Of a stretch of 64,000 nucleotides of DNA, positions 37,081 through 49,693 are shown piece by piece (position 1 is the stretch's first letter; every line of letters begins with the position of its first letter). Under the pieces are notes generated by a model. The model was given only the letters and a program-made list of their open reading frames with translations, was not told the origin of the DNA and ran no database searches. Made by a program: the position numbers and the translations under genes. Origin of the DNA: Erigeron canadensis (taxonomy: Eukaryota > Streptophyta > Magnoliopsida > Asterales > Asteraceae); assembly GCF_010389155.1 (NCBI RefSeq), contig NC_057763.1:10664649-10728648 (forward strand), read 5' to 3'.

Positions 37081-38010
37081 TAGGGGAGAATACGGTTCGG
37101 TTTGGGTCGATTTTTGACTAAAACCGAAAACCGAACTGTTATAATTCGGTTTTTAAAAATTAAAACCATTGGGTTTCGGTTTTTCGGTTTCGATTTTCTC
37201 GGTTTGGGTCTATTTCGGTTCGGTTTTTCGGTTTTAGTCGGTTTGTAACCACTTGTAGTTTGGCTTAAATTGAGCTTGAAAAAATTATAAGTTTATACCC
37301 TACAATTACACCATAAATAATTTCAACAAGTTTTGAAAACAATACTAGTAACAATAATACTAAAACAATGACAATAAATCCATAAAAGTAAGTTGTACAA
37401 ACTTAAAACAAATTTTATATATAACTATCTATACCTTTTACGCGTTGTTTAATTATACAATTATTAAAGAAAATCAATTTTGTTATGTATTTTCACTTAA
37501 AACATACAAACGATATTATTATATACACCTAAAAATGCAAATATATTAACATATTTAATAAAAGTTAATATTAAATTGATATATATATATATATGGGAAA
37601 AGGGAGTATAAAGTTGTCCGGCACCTAAGCTTAGGTGTGAAACCCCTCACATACTAATATTTTATTATTTCTTGTTTAATGAATAAATGCATGCCCCCCC
37701 CCCCCCATGATTTTTATGGATCAAAAAAACAATATGTAAGTATTCCACAGCTAAGCTTAGATACCCGACAGCCTTATATTCTCATCCCCTATATATATAT
37801 ATATAATAAAGTAAATACTATATATTTTTGGTTCGGGTTTGGTTTTAATGGTTCGGTTTTTCATTGGAAACCAAAACCGAAACATAACTTTCGGTTTTTG
37901 GAAAACCGAAACCAATGTTTTTTTGTTTTTTCGGTTTTCAGTGTTTTCGGTTCGGATTTTTCAGTTTTTATAGGTTTTTCGGTTTTTGATTCGGTTTTTG
38001 TTCACCCTAA
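37081..38010. mobile_element. hAT-like MITE, CGGTTTTTCGG-rich (930 bp)
   Basis: Begins TAGGGGAGAATACGGTTCGG and ends CGGTTTTTGTTCACCCTAA, with a 7-bp flank TTCCAAC on both sides (37074-37080, 38011-38017). Both arms are packed with TTCGGTTT/AAACCGAA words able to pair. The centre is AT-rich and holds another small element. Confidence 0.75.
37588..37806. mobile_element. Small MITE with poly-C run, nested
   Basis: Bounded by (TA)n on both sides. Inverted ends include GGGAAAAGGGAGTATAA... and ...TTATATTCTCATCCCC, each with TAAGCTTAG further in. A run of 14 C lies at about 37685-37698, followed by ATGATTTTTAT. It shares layout with 58797-59006. Confidence 0.6.
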
Positions 38011-38186
38011 TTCCAACAGTTCAAACAAAAAGAGGGGCCCACAAACACTTCTGAACGCGCGTCTAAGTATAGAAAGAACCCCCCAGACGCCATGAAAGAC
38101 GTGGCCCGTGCTAATAGCGTATTCCCCGTCGGTGGCATCGGACGCTATCCGACGAGGGGTTAAACGCATTATAAGGATCGGTCTTA

Positions 38187-39735
38187 CCAAATTAGGTGTG
38201 ATATGTATAGGTATTCTAAATCGTTTACATATGTAAATTAACCATTTTAAATAAACTTGAATTATTGAAAATATATCAAACCGTTTATTATATTTTCTTT
38301 TTATGTATGGTCGTATAGAGTGAAATGGGAAATAGTTACAAGTATATTATGTGAACTACAAGCATGTAATAATGTATATAATCAAAATGTTATGAAAACA
38401 TCTATGAAGAACCATGTGACAAATAAAGATCATTGTCTCTAATCATTGTTAATTCAGTGAATCCGTTTATTTACATATACATATGTCTGTATATATATTA
38501 ATTATAATAATTATAAAAATTATATAGAAGGTGGTCCATAGCTTAAGTAACACTAAAGTGTAACCTCTAAAAAACACCCAACTAGAAGTGCGGAAGTTTA
38601 TCAACCGACGGTGTTCTACTTTAAAATCAACCGGCAACAAATGCAGTAAATTAAAAGCAATATATGGTCCTTATGGAATTTGCAACATTTATGTGATATA
38701 AAAATTCACGACGTTTGTGTAAGGTACTCGGATTTTGTATTAGAGTTCAAATTTAACTCGATACCACTTAGCTTATCTTTTATTATACTAAAACAAAATT
38801 ACTTAATCAATTATAACGGTTGATTTCTTAATGTTGACTTTTGTTATTAATTTTGACTTTAATTTATATTTTTTTTATCACAAATTTACACTTTTTATCC
38901 ATTAATTTTAATATAATAAATAATTATTAATAGCTAATATATATCCGATAGAATAATAGCTAATATTTATCTAATAAAATAATAAGTGATATATATCAAA
39001 TTAAATAATAGCTGATATATATATCCAATAATATGTTATATCATATAAATATATATTTCAAATAAAGATAAGATATTATTTTCAATAGCGTAAAATTAAA
39101 ATGTAATATACCAAGTGTAACAATAAAACAAATAAAATGATAGTGACCTATTATGATATTTTAATATTCAAATATCGCTAAGTATGTCACAATTTACAAC
39201 TTTGATGAACATATTATATTTTGTAATATTCAAATATCGTTAAGCATGTCACAATAAACACTTCGATGAATATATTTTTTAAAAAAATATTTCAATATAA
39301 ATTTTATAGTGTTGATATATAGATCAACTTTTAATTACTCAATATACTATATTAAGTTTTTATTACTCAAAATAATATATTAAATTTTAAACAATAATAA
39401 ACTAGCATTCAATATTAATAACACCGTAAGCTCGTGTATTAGACACGAAACTTTGACGGTTTGATGTAACATAAATGTTATGATCAAAAGTAATTGGATT
39501 TGATTAAAAGTATTTGGATTTCTGAAAAACTAAAATTTGTGAGATTTTGAAAAATGAATGTATGATAAATTATGGGGGCGTTTGGTAATGAAAAAAAATG
39601 TAAGACATTGAAAGAAGAGGTCGGGAGAAAAAATTATATTCTTGTTTAAATGAAGAGTGATCGACAGGATTCGTACTTGTGGTTTATCCAAAAAGTTTGA
39701 TTTCGTCCTTTAATTTTAAAATTGTCTAATATGAT
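38187..39735. other. AT-rich spacer with a short tandem duplication
   Basis: No gene. A direct duplication of about 56 bp (39162-39217 and 39224-39279, AATATTCAAATATCG...) is present. A possible Helitron 3' end on the minus strand consists of a hairpin CGTGT-ATTAG-ACACG (39433-39447) and CTAG followed by T at 39402-39405, but the 27-bp gap is longer than usual. Confidence 0.45.
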
Positions 39736-41509
39736 TGTAACGACCAAACTCATTTAATCAAAAACCGGATATATATATATATTTGTATATATATATTTAC
39801 AGAACTCCACTGCGGCGCAGTGAGGCAAAACCCTCCCACTACGGCGCAGTGGAAACTCACGGACCAAAATGACCAAAAGCCTCACTGCGGCGCAGTGAGC
39901 CTAAAAAGCTCCCACTGCGGCGCAGTGAGAAGTTGCTGCACAAAAATTCTTATTTAACAACCAAATTCCTGCATATTAGACTTCATCTTCATACATCAAA
40001 ACACCATTCCATTTCCAAACCTTTCAAATATTTAACCAAGACATATAAAAACATCATTACATTGAGATTTGCCTTCTATACATAATTTACAACTTCCTTG
40101 TCCATCAAGTGGGTCAATTACCCAACTTGGATAATTAACAAGTTGTTCATACTTTCTTTCAAAAACTTACATTTCACCACAACCACCATTTTCCATAAAT
40201 TCACCAATACATAAGTTAACCAAAAAGACTTGTATTAAGAGCCAAGATGTACAAAAGGGATTTTCTATCCAAATCACCCAAATTGCCAACCTTTGAGATG
40301 GCTAAAACCTCCAACTTGAACTTCACTCGTTCACTTCTTTGCTCTTGCTACTACCAACTCCTATAAAAGAGTTAGACAACTAAAATATAAGCAACGTTCA
40401 GTGAATGCATACACATATAATCATAATCATGTTACCGTAACATTGTGCATTAAGCACCACATATAGCCTATCAAAGATAGTCATTACATTCGTATCAAAC
40501 ACAAGCATAACATTCATCACAATTTCATTTTCAACATGGCCATGGACAATTTGGCTAGTAGGAATTTACCCACCTACTAGCTCTTACAAACAATTTGACT
40601 AGTAGGAATTTACCCACCTACTAGTTCTCACAATCAATCAAACAAATGGGTCATAGAAATTGACCCACCTATGACCTCTATTAACAAGAACATGATTATA
40701 TGCAAATACACTCACCTCAAACTTGGCTATTAGGTACTATGGCTAAATGCTCAACTAGATGATCTCCACCACCTATACATAATACAATATATATATGACT
40801 ATGAGTTCTATAAACTCAACTTTTTCACAAACATCAACTTGCATTCAACATAATTCTAACATTATGGTGTTTGGCCACTCAAAACTTTTTCAAAAATCCA
40901 AATTCTCATAATAGAACTTTATATCATAATTACTAGTCAAACATCACAAAATATGAGGTTCTTGCTATGGGGGTTTTTCATTATCAACATTCTCTTTCAA
41001 TCAAACTATTCATTTCTCAATCAAAATTACTAGGCTTTACTTAAAAATTTCAAATAACAAAAACCCTCAATTTCTAGGATTAAGAACCCTAATTTTCAAT
41101 AACAAATAAAACTAAAGTAATGGAAATCAATACCTCGAAAGTGAAAGACAAAAGATTAGGGTTTTTAAATCAAGATTCATTCCCCTTTCTTCCTTAAAAA
41201 TTTCGGCCACCACCACCTCTACACAAGCCCTTAATTTCAAATTCGAATATAATTGGAGATGATTATTGTTATTACTCTAGGATTAAGATTCTTTAGTTTG
41301 AGATTAGAAATCTAAATTGCATGGATTGAAGTAGGATAGAATAATCAAGAAGAATGAAGAAGTAGTGGAAGAAGTTAGGTAAAGAAATAAGGTGGGAATG
41401 TGGCTGGCACCCCATACAAAAGCCACAACCCCTTTACAAATTTTAATTGGGAATGTTAAAACTATAAAAGGGTTAATTTTTTATTACCTTAAAACATTGG
41501 GGTGTTACA
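39736..41509 (-). mobile_element. Tekay-type Gypsy 3' LTR (1774 bp)
   Basis: On the minus strand it starts TGTAACACCCCAATG and ends ...GTTTGGTCGTTACA; ends TGTAAC/GTTACA and the opening TGTAACACCC are typical of Tekay/Del chromoviruses. It abuts a polypurine tract on its coding side. Near its 3' end it carries four copies of the palindrome CACTGCGGCGCAGTG. Confidence 0.85.
39808..39927. repeat. Palindrome array CACTGCGGCGCAGTG x4 in Tekay LTR
   Basis: Copies start at 39808, 39837 (one mismatch), 39883 and 39913. Spacing alternates 29, 46, 30. Each copy is an odd palindrome around a central base. The array lies in the last 10% of the LTR, 10 bp from a TATATATA run on the minus strand. Confidence 0.93.
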
Positions 41510-41523
41510 AATCTCCCCCACTC
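41510..41523 (-). other. Polypurine tract of the Tekay element
   Basis: The minus strand reads GAGTGGGGGAGAT directly before the LTR start TGTAACACCC. It primes plus-strand cDNA synthesis. Confidence 0.85.
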
Positions 41524-41531
41524 AAAATCGA

Positions 41532-43725
41532 TCACGTCCCCGTGATCCAAGCCATATGTAAAGATGTGTAGTACACCAACATGTCATGCTCGGTTTCCCA
41601 AGTATATTTCGAGCTCCTTTGGTGCTTCCATTGTACCTTGAAAGTTCGTATCGTTTTATTGTTTATCTTTCTCAACTCTTCTTCAACAATAGCAATCGGT
41701 TCCTCAACATAAGTTAACTTCTTATCTAGTTCAATTTTATTTAATGGAACACACGTTGCATCATCAACAAGACATTTCCGGAGTTTAGATACATGAAAAG
41801 TGTTATGAATACGAGATAACTCTTCAAGTAACTCCAATTGGTATCCACTTTGCCAACACGGGCTAAAATCCGAAAAAGGCCAATGAACCGTGGACTCAAC
41901 TTTCCACGTTTGCAAAATCGTAGCAAACCCTTCCATGGAGATACCTTTAACATAACTCGATCACCAACCATAAACTCAATGGGCTTTCTTCTAATATCGG
42001 CATACAACTTTTGTCTATCTTGAGTCGCTTTAAGTCTTTCACGAATTTCATCTATCTTTTGTGTAGTCTCAAGAACAATATCAGTTCCTCCTAATTCTCG
42101 TTGGCCCACTTCTCCCCAACAAATGGGAGTTCGACATCTTGTACCATAAAGCATTTCGTACGAAGGCATTTTAATACTATAATGGTAGCTATTAGTGTAC
42201 GAAAATTCAGCCAAAGCAAGTATGCATCCCATGGTCCTTCAAAATCAATAATGCATTCACGTAACATATCTTCTAATGTTTGGATGGTTCTTTCGCTTTG
42301 ACCGTCCGTTTGCGGGTGATATGCAATACTAAAATGTAACTTAGTACCCATATCTTCATGAAACTTCCTCCAAAAATGGGAAGTAAATCGTGTATCTCTA
42401 TCCGAAACAATAGAGACGGGAATGCCATGCCGAGCTACAACTTCTTTCACATAAATACCGGCTAACACCTCAGAAGATGATGTCTCCCGAATGGGTAAAA
42501 ACAAAGCACTTTTTGTTAATCGATCTACAATCACCCATATAGAGTCAAATTGATTCTTGGGTGTTTTAGGAAGTTTGGTAATGAAGTCCATTGTCAAGTG
42601 CTCTCACTTCCATTGGGGTATATCCAATGGTTGGAGCTTCCCGTATGACTTTTGATGCTCCGCTTTAACTTGTAAACAAGTCAAACACTTTTCCACATAC
42701 TTGACTATGTCATGTTTCATACCCGACCACCAATGTCGTGATACATTTTTGTTGCACCAGGGTGAATAGAATATTTGGATTTATGTGCTTCATTAAGAAG
42801 AATTTCTTTCAAAGTGCACGAGAATGGAATCCAAATTCTTCCATAACGAACCGTGAGACCACGAGAGTCATTAGAGAAATGTTTCATTTGTCCCTTAATT
42901 CTCTCTTGCTTAGGGTCACATTGCAAAGCCTCTTCTTGAGCTTCCTTTATACGCTCCAAGAAGTCATTCGTAATTACTACCCATAAAGGTGAAACTCAAA
43001 TTGAAAAATGAGAACTCTTTCGACTTAAGGCGTCGGCCGCCACATTGGCCTTTTCGGGGTAATACAAGATTTCACAATCATAATCCTTCAATAAATCTAA
43101 CCATCTTCGTTGTCGGTTATTAAGATCACGTTGTTCGAAGAAGTACTTAAGACTTTTATGATTAGAATAAATGGTAAATTTAACACCATACAAATAGTGA
43201 CGCCAAATCTTCAATGCAAAAACAACCGCGGCAAGCTCCAAATCATGAATAGGATAAGACTTCTTATGAGTTTTTAATTGTCTTGATGCATAAGCGATAA
43301 CTCGCCCCTTTTGCATAAGGACACATCCAAGACCATTAAACGAGGCATTACAATATACCGAGAAATCTTCAACTCCATCCGGTAAAGTAAGAATAGGCGC
43401 TTGACTCAACTTCTCCTTTAAGGTTTGGAAAGCATTTTCTTGTTCATTCTTCCATTCAAACTTCTCATTCTTTCGGGTCAATTTAGTAAGAGGCGAGGCC
43501 AACTTAGAAAAATCTTGAATGAATCGGCGGTAATAACCCGCTAAACCAAGAAAACTATGAATTTCCGTCGGGGATTTGGGAGATTCCCACTTCATGATTG
43601 CACTAATTTTTGCCAGATCAACTTTAGTTCCGTCTTGGTTGACGACATGTCTAAGGAATTACACTTCCCGCAACCAAAATTCACATTTTGAAAATTTGGC
43701 ATACAACTTCTCATTTAGGGTAGTG
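41532..43725 (-). pseudogene. Gypsy chromovirus pol 3' half: RNase H, integrase, chromodomain
   Basis: From high to low coordinates: the end of RT (EKLYAKFSKCEFWLREV, then stop), RNase H (43595-42996, [25 protein letters not shown], ADALSRK), the integrase zinc finger (HKSKYSIHPGATKMY), the integrase core D-D-E (MDFITKLP, VSDRDTRF, GQSERTIQTLEDML) and the C-terminal integrase region (GDRVMLKVSPWKG). It ends with a chromodomain (YVEEPIAIVEEELRK to YTWETEHDML) at 41532. Frame changes near 42240 and 41840 and stops near 43672 break it. Gag, protease and most of RT are missing because the sequence stops at about 43725, where a SINE lies. The chromodomain would direct integration to heterochromatin. 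Confidence 0.9.
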
Positions 43726-43741
43726 ATGAATCTAATTATTA

Positions 43742-43945
43742 ACCAATGGGTTGTTAGCCCAATGCTACCGCCCCCTGTCAAGGGTTCTAGGTAGCTCGAT
43801 AAGCGTGGGTTCGAATCCAGGCGAAGCCAGAATTTGTGCCCACCCAGTTCTTGGGGTCTCACTGGGGATGCCAATATGTGGTAGTGCGACATGTTACGAA
43901 TATGGTACGTGGGGCTAAGAGGTTCCTACCCACCTACCATTTTTA
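43742..43945 (+). mobile_element. tRNA-derived SINE with 13-bp target duplication
   Basis: A canonical Pol III B box GGTTCGAATCC (43808-43818) lies about 65 bp from the start, with an A-box-like TTAGCCCAATGC upstream (about 43754). Flanks AATCTAATTATTA (43729-43741) and AACCTAATTATTA (43946-43958) differ by one base and form the target duplication. It is inserted at the broken end of the Gypsy pol. Confidence 0.75.
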
Positions 43946-44036
43946 AACCTAATTATTAGTTTTATTATATATATATATATATATATTAAGTATAAGTTAG
44001 TGATAAATCTAATTATTACTTAGGGGTTAATTATAA

Positions 44037-44223
44037 TAAAATAAGTATTAAGCTAAAATAAATTAGACAATATCTTGACCCTTAGATCATGATAAAATTA
44101 ATGCACGAGGATTCACAAAACACAAGTATATATATTGATACATATTGATATTCATGATGCACGGTGATCTTCACTTTAAGAGAAACTATTATTTTAATTG
44201 TTTTACTTTAATACTTGTTTTAT
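44037..44223. mobile_element. MITE copy 1 (AAGTATTAA ends)
   Basis: Inverted ends AAATAAGTATTAAGCTAAAATAA against TTGTTTTACTTTAATACTTGTTTT. The interior shares blocks such as TCTTGACC.TTAGATCATG and TTCATGATGCA.GGTGAT with the copy at 59040-59212. Confidence 0.78.
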
Positions 44224-44534
44224 ATTTATCTAACAAACTTACGGTGTACAACTGGGGTAAAACATATATTGTTATTAATAATCAATAATAGTTATGGATT
44301 TATCACTCTCATATATATACTATTATATGAAATTATATATCCATGTTGAAAAGTTGGAAAAAAAAAGAGATGTGAAATAACCACACTATTCTAATATACA
44401 TCAAACATTTAGATCAAATATCTTTACATCAATTATCACCACCACTCGTTGGCGACACCATCACCACTCGTTGCCGACACCATCAGACTGCGTGTCGTAA
44501 TTACCACCGTTGCATTGCGTGAATATATAAAACT
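44224..44534. other. AT-rich spacer
   Basis: No gene. A short repeated phrase CACTCGTTGSCGACACCATCA occurs twice near 44443-44485. Confidence 0.4.
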
Positions 44535-44745
44535 AAGGGGTTTATGGTTGGATCAGTGGTAAACACCTTTGCCTCTGGAGACAGAGGTTATGGGTTCGAT
44601 CCTCATCCCATGCAAAGGTTGGAAGACCTTTTCTACAATTTAGGTAGAAACTGAAAGCAGTTTCTCTACTTAGGTAGATGTAAGGTCTGCCTACATCTTA
44701 ACCTCCCCCATATACCGTCAAGATATTGGGCTCAAAACCCGCAGA
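44535..44745 (+). mobile_element. tRNA-derived SINE
   Basis: An A box TGGATCAGTGG-like (about 44549-44559) and B box GGTTCGATCC (44593-44602) are 33 bp apart, followed by a non-tRNA body with AGGTAGATGTAAGGTCTGCC. The body resembles, in reverse, the SINE piece inside the MULE at 22266-22390. It ends in a T-rich stretch. It is not a tRNA gene, as no cloverleaf can be drawn. Confidence 0.75.
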
Positions 44746-44760
44746 AGACAGTTTTTTGTT

Positions 44761-47633
44761 TGAGAACAACACATGATGACTCACAGAGATGTGCCTATAG
44801 ATTCTGAAACCGTGCCGAAATATCATAAATAATCATGATTAAAATAACAGTATGTATATACTATTAATTTCACCAAAAGATCTACACCGAAATTGATTCT
44901 ATTGTTTAATCTTTTAAATAGTCTCTTGGAAACCACCAATTTTATTATATATATTTGTTAAGCCAAATAAACTTGTACTAAATCCTATTTCACCATTAAT
45001 GACATTCAATTTCAAATCTAAATTCAAATTTCACGTTGACTTAATTTAAATTAACGGACACAATATATAATCAAAATAAAAATACGTAACATAATTTGAA
45101 TTTGAACTTGGGACGTAATTAATTAATGAAACATATCTATCTATATCTATACTAGGATATTTTTACCCACGATATGTGACTGTTTTAAAAAGGTGCTCAA
45201 TAAAATGAGATTTGAATTAAACTTGCTTAAAAAAATATTTAATGAAATGCTTAATATGTGAACAAATGAGTTAATGGAATGGATCAATAATGATCGTAAA
45301 AAAAATATATGGACGAACAATCTATTTAGTTTCACTTAATTAAATTAGCAATAACGTATTCGTTATCCAATCATTAAACTAATTGTTATATACACTTATT
45401 TTGAACTAACTTTTCGTCTACCATCATAATATATTTTTCATCATCATCATGAAAAATTGTATTGTTAAAAACAAAAGAAAAAAAAAAATTATATTAACCA
45501 TTATCATAAAATTCAAAAAAAGATAAAGAATTAAACCAAAAATTGTACATAATTTTCATAGTGATATGAACGAAAGAATTAACATAACTCTTTCAGAAAG
45601 TTATAATATTATACAAAGCTCTTAACTCATATAAGATGAATATAATTTAGTGGTGATAAAAAAACTTATAAACTTTAAATATTGCCACTAATGATTAATG
45701 CTATGAGAGTTCCAACTAACCAACGGCCTAAGCAAACTTTCATATATTCACCATAAAAAAAAACGAAAGAAACCTCATATAAATGTTGAATAAAAAAAAT
45801 AATGAAATATCATTATGTATAAACGTGATTTTTTAAACTAAAGAGAAGATATCATTTTATCTAATGAGAAGATCTTAGATTCTTACAATATATTTATTTA
45901 TTTATTTATTTTAACATATATACGTTCATTTGTTTTCTAAATATATAGTTTATTTAAAAAAACATATGGAGTTGACACATAAGATAAAATCTTATGTGGC
46001 AATTTTTCAAATTAGTTTTAAATTGCAAGAGGGCTTTAAAATGCTTGGTTAACTATTGTTTTATAAGAGTTATAGATCTATACTCCTTATTAAAATTATC
46101 AACCCATGTTGAAAGTTTACAAGATTTGGGACATGCAAGTTTACCCTTTTACCCCTCTTTATTTCTTCCTTTATCCCTACATTTATTTATTCTCTTTATT
46201 GTTTTCTTTCCGCAACAAAAATACACACACCTCCACCGTTGTCCTCAAAACCCAACAATCACCTCCATCGTCTATCGCCTCCACCTTCGTTTAACACCAC
46301 CACCGCCACGGAACGTCTCCATGAGACCAAAATGACCAGTGAAATTAGGGACACCTGTATTCTACTGCAGTTTTGTTTATACGTCATGTCAATGTTATTC
46401 GCCGCAACGCGCATGTACCATGCTCGTTATATATAAACAGAATAATGATAAATAATTATTTGACCGGTGATAGATTTGACTTTTGAGTGTATGATCTGCG
46501 ATGGCTACCAGGTGTAATCGGAAGCATCAATATTCCGGCCAATCGATAGTTAAAATTAGAAATTTGAAGCAGTTAATATAATATACTCATAATGAATATA
46601 TTCCAGAGCGGGAGAGATGGCTTTTATTTTAGTTGTACACGAGTCATATGACCCCGCAATGCAGCGGTATAGTTGCGGTGCGAAACTTGAAAATTAGAAT
46701 CGGATCTGCATGGGAGGGAGTCATGATTTATAAATAATAATTTACAAAATTATAGGTAATAGAAAGTTAATTATTACATCAAAAATTCAGATTAAACATA
46801 GTCGTTTTTATAGCTACTAATAATATATCCATCACCGTCACACACCACCGTTACATCGCCACCACCGTCGCCACCTATCAGTGCGACCACCATCACTGTC
46901 ACATCATCCGGGCACTCTATTAGTAATATCCATAACACATTACATTTATTGTATAACAGATTTTGTAAAACTATACTTGATGACTGATGGATCTGACCCC
47001 TCTATCTTTAATTTTTCTTTTTATATATAAAGTAATCCATATATCTATTTCTATAGCTATATTTATATCTATAATCTATAATTTATATTTATAATCTATA
47101 TCTATAATTACTATATAATAGGGGAACCCATTTTTTCAATCATAATTAAGGAATTGAAATGTCTAAAACACCCTTTTTTTTATAATACCCTAAAAGATTC
47201 TCAACTACTCATTTTTATCTCTCTCTTTAAATTTCAACCACTTATTTTTCTCTCTTCTCCGTAAATAATTTAATTCATTTAGTTCATTCAAAATCTTTTA
47301 TCTCAAAAATCGTATACCGATAAATTATAAAAATTATATGGGTGATTTTTAAAATTCATGCTCTTTCATTAGAGATGTCATTCGATATACATTCGAAGAA
47401 TTTTTAAATCTGAGGGCGGAACCTGTACGGTTAAGGCATTTGACTATCACACTTTATGACCTATCACCTCCTTAATAATGTACAAGAGAAAGTACCCGCG
47501 CATTGTGACGGTGAGATGATCCGATGATAGGTCATAGGATGTGATAAGTCATATTGATATAATGAATTAAAATCCATTTTGTTGTTTTTTTCTCCCTCTA
47601 ATATTGATATAGGTTGTTTTTTTCTCCCTCTAA
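44761..47633. other. Gene-poor AT-rich region
   Basis: No convincing coding region. Contains CCACC/CACCGC-rich patches (46230-46320, 46838-46900), a string TTCGCCGCAACGCGCATG...CATGCTCGTT near 46398-46426 that resembles a decayed Helitron 3' end, and a 31-bp tandem duplication ending TTGTTTTTTTCTCCCTCTAA (47580-47632). Confidence 0.4.
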
Positions 47634-47898
47634 CTAGAAAACTGGTCAAAACACACTGTGATCTAAATTTAACACAATGTGTTTTAATTATATTTTTATA
47701 AAACATAATGTGTTTTTATTGTGTAATCTAAAATACGTTGTGTTAAGTTTAAATCACAGTGTCTTTTTGATAGCGTTGTACATCAGAAAATTATTCAAAC
47801 ACACTGCGATATGAACTTAACACAATGTGTTTTCGAAAAACATATTAAAAACGCATTGTGTTAAATTTAGATCACAGTATGTTTTGGTAGTTTTCTAG
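47634..47898. mobile_element. Fold-back MITE with 55-bp inverted ends
   Basis: Begins CTAGAAAACTGGTCAAAAC and ends GTTTTGGTAGTTTTCTAG. About 55 bases at each end are inverted copies (ACTGTGATCTAAATTTAACA block perfect). The middle carries two further related inverted copies. RNA from it would form a long hairpin. No clear target duplication was found. Confidence 0.85.
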
Positions 47899-47963
47899 TC
47901 TTCACGAAAATTTTAAGTTTCAAATGATCAAAACCCAATATATATTTTATATATATTTATATA

Positions 47964-48296
47964 TGTGGCCCTTATAATCATTTATCAAATTATAATGATC
48001 AATGACCTAATTACCCCAAAATAATTAATAGGTAATTATTTGATGGACGTAATTACCATATTTATTAATTAGGGTTTCCCCTTGGGTGTGCTATATATAG
48101 AGATCAATAGGGAAGCTTAATTCATTAGACAATAACACCAACACCTCCATCTCCCTCTCTACTCATAACCCATCCTTATATCACAGCCTAAACGGGAACC
48201 CGTCTCTCAACTGAGTCATGGTGTCTTCTTCCTCTGCGGTTACCGGATGATCAGGTACACATCCCTAATTTATTATGTGTTTCATTTATACAAACA
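47964..48296 (+). mobile_element. Short Copia-type LTR (about 333 bp) without pol
   Basis: Starts TGTGGCCC, ends AAACA, and is followed after two bases by the primer site TGGTATCAGAGC. TATA box CTATATATAG at 48091-48100. No gag or pol follows within the window, so this may be a TRIM-like or deleted element; a matching 3' LTR was not seen. The left end is chosen by TG only. Confidence 0.6.
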
Positions 48297-48298
48297 TG

Positions 48299-48310
48299 TG
48301 GTATCAGAGC
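48299..48310 (+). other. Primer-binding site for initiator tRNA-Met
   Basis: TGGTATCAGAGC, an exact match to the site used by plant Copia elements, two bases after the LTR end. Confidence 0.88.
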
Positions 48311-49693
48311 ATTGTTGTTTAATCAATTATGTATGTTCATAAGAGATCGAATTAAAATCTGGAAATTTAAAATTCGATGTTATGTTTATGTATGTTGTTG
48401 CTATATAGAACAAAATCTTATGGATTGTTTTGTTCGACCGCCACACAAATAAAAAGAAAAACAATATGTTAATAGATCTTCATATAAATCAATTGTTTTA
48501 CTTTATTAGCCGTCGCCGATTATATTCGAGGCGCCATATGAGAATGCTAAAGAAAAGTTCTTTTATAAATGTTTTGTTAACCGCAAAACAATAAATTTAG
48601 TTTTCAACTAGATTTGTTAATTTGTTGATTTATTTTGAGCCGCAAATTAACGAAAAGTTTTTATTAATTATGATTACTCAATGGCTGGGTAAATATGTGC
48701 CGATATACAATTATGTGAACAGTCTGTACATGAACGTTTTTAACTTTATATGTCATTATTATTGTTGTTTTTACGAACAAGGATTTTGTCTTGTGAAATC
48801 GATTAGTATTCGTGATTCTGGCTTCGATTAATGATAAATTTGATGATCATCACTAATCTTTCTTAGTGTTCATCCTTTAAAAAAAAATAAAAAATAATGA
48901 CCTTTGAGGATCAATCACCTAAATTTTAGTGATTGAATTAGGATGTGATAATATTTGCTAGAATTCTAAACTTTGTCCCCAGGATTTGCTATAATAATAT
49001 TTACTTTATTTTTCTGATTTGCAAAAGTAATTCTTGGAGATCTCTAATAAAACCGAAATTTTATCATATCCATAATTTTTTTTTTTTCGTGACATTATGA
49101 AATTTTTCCTCGAACTTAGGTTTACCGATAACTAATCTATTTTGTCAGGAACTCGTTTCTTTTTGCCGGAAACTCATTTAGTGTCAAACTTTAATGCTAA
49201 GTTTTTTAGATTTATAAAACCTAAATCATGTTTTATGACACCTAATCATTCAATGTATTTTATTTGATTGATTTTGTATAGCTTAACTAAATGACTTTAT
49301 CAAGGTACCACTTCTGCCCAAAGGTGATGTGCTACTCTTACACTGTCATTTAATATAATTAAGCATTGTCATGGATTGTTATGTCTAACTTAATGAACAA
49401 TCTCAGTCATATAAATGTGTGTCCTAATGTCCTTAGATGTTAAAGTAGACACACATATGATATTAGTTTAAAAAGAAAGAGAGAACTCGTATGGGGATAG
49501 AGGCCATATGTTCGTAGTAAGGAATGGAAGCCATACGTTTGTAGTCAGGAAGGATGGCAACAACCATGATTAGTTTTTATCCTAGTTGCACTACGTACTA
49601 CTTATTTCAGAAATGATAGTCTATAATATGTACAAATAATGGCTGGCAATGAACTATTAGTAGATTCTGGGGACAGAATCCTCGAGAAGAATT
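48311..49693. other. Non-coding DNA; its right end is a Tekay 3' internal remnant
   Basis: No ORF with homology. The last about 40 bp (GATTCTGGGGACAGAATCC...) look like the end of a Tekay internal region just before its 3' LTR. The part after the primer site could be the leader of the short-LTR element. Confidence 0.45.

Larger units (their letters stand above)
35268..38183 (-). mobile_element. PIF/Harbinger element with nested MITEs
   Basis: The ends share a 15-base inverted repeat with 11 matches (GGTCACTCCTTATAA at 35268-35282 and, inverted, GACCGATCCTTATAA at 38169-38183). A HARBI1-like transposase pseudogene sits inside on the minus strand. The 3-bp flanks (TGA and TTA) do not match exactly, so the borders are tentative. 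A 930-bp hAT-like element is inserted near the right end. Confidence 0.6.

Noticed and set aside
35268..38183. Firm 3-bp target duplication for the Harbinger element
   Set aside because: Flanks TGA and TTA differ; the borders stay tentative.
43808..43818. tRNA gene at GGTTCGAATCC
   Set aside because: No cloverleaf or acceptor stem; the flanking 13-bp duplication shows a SINE.
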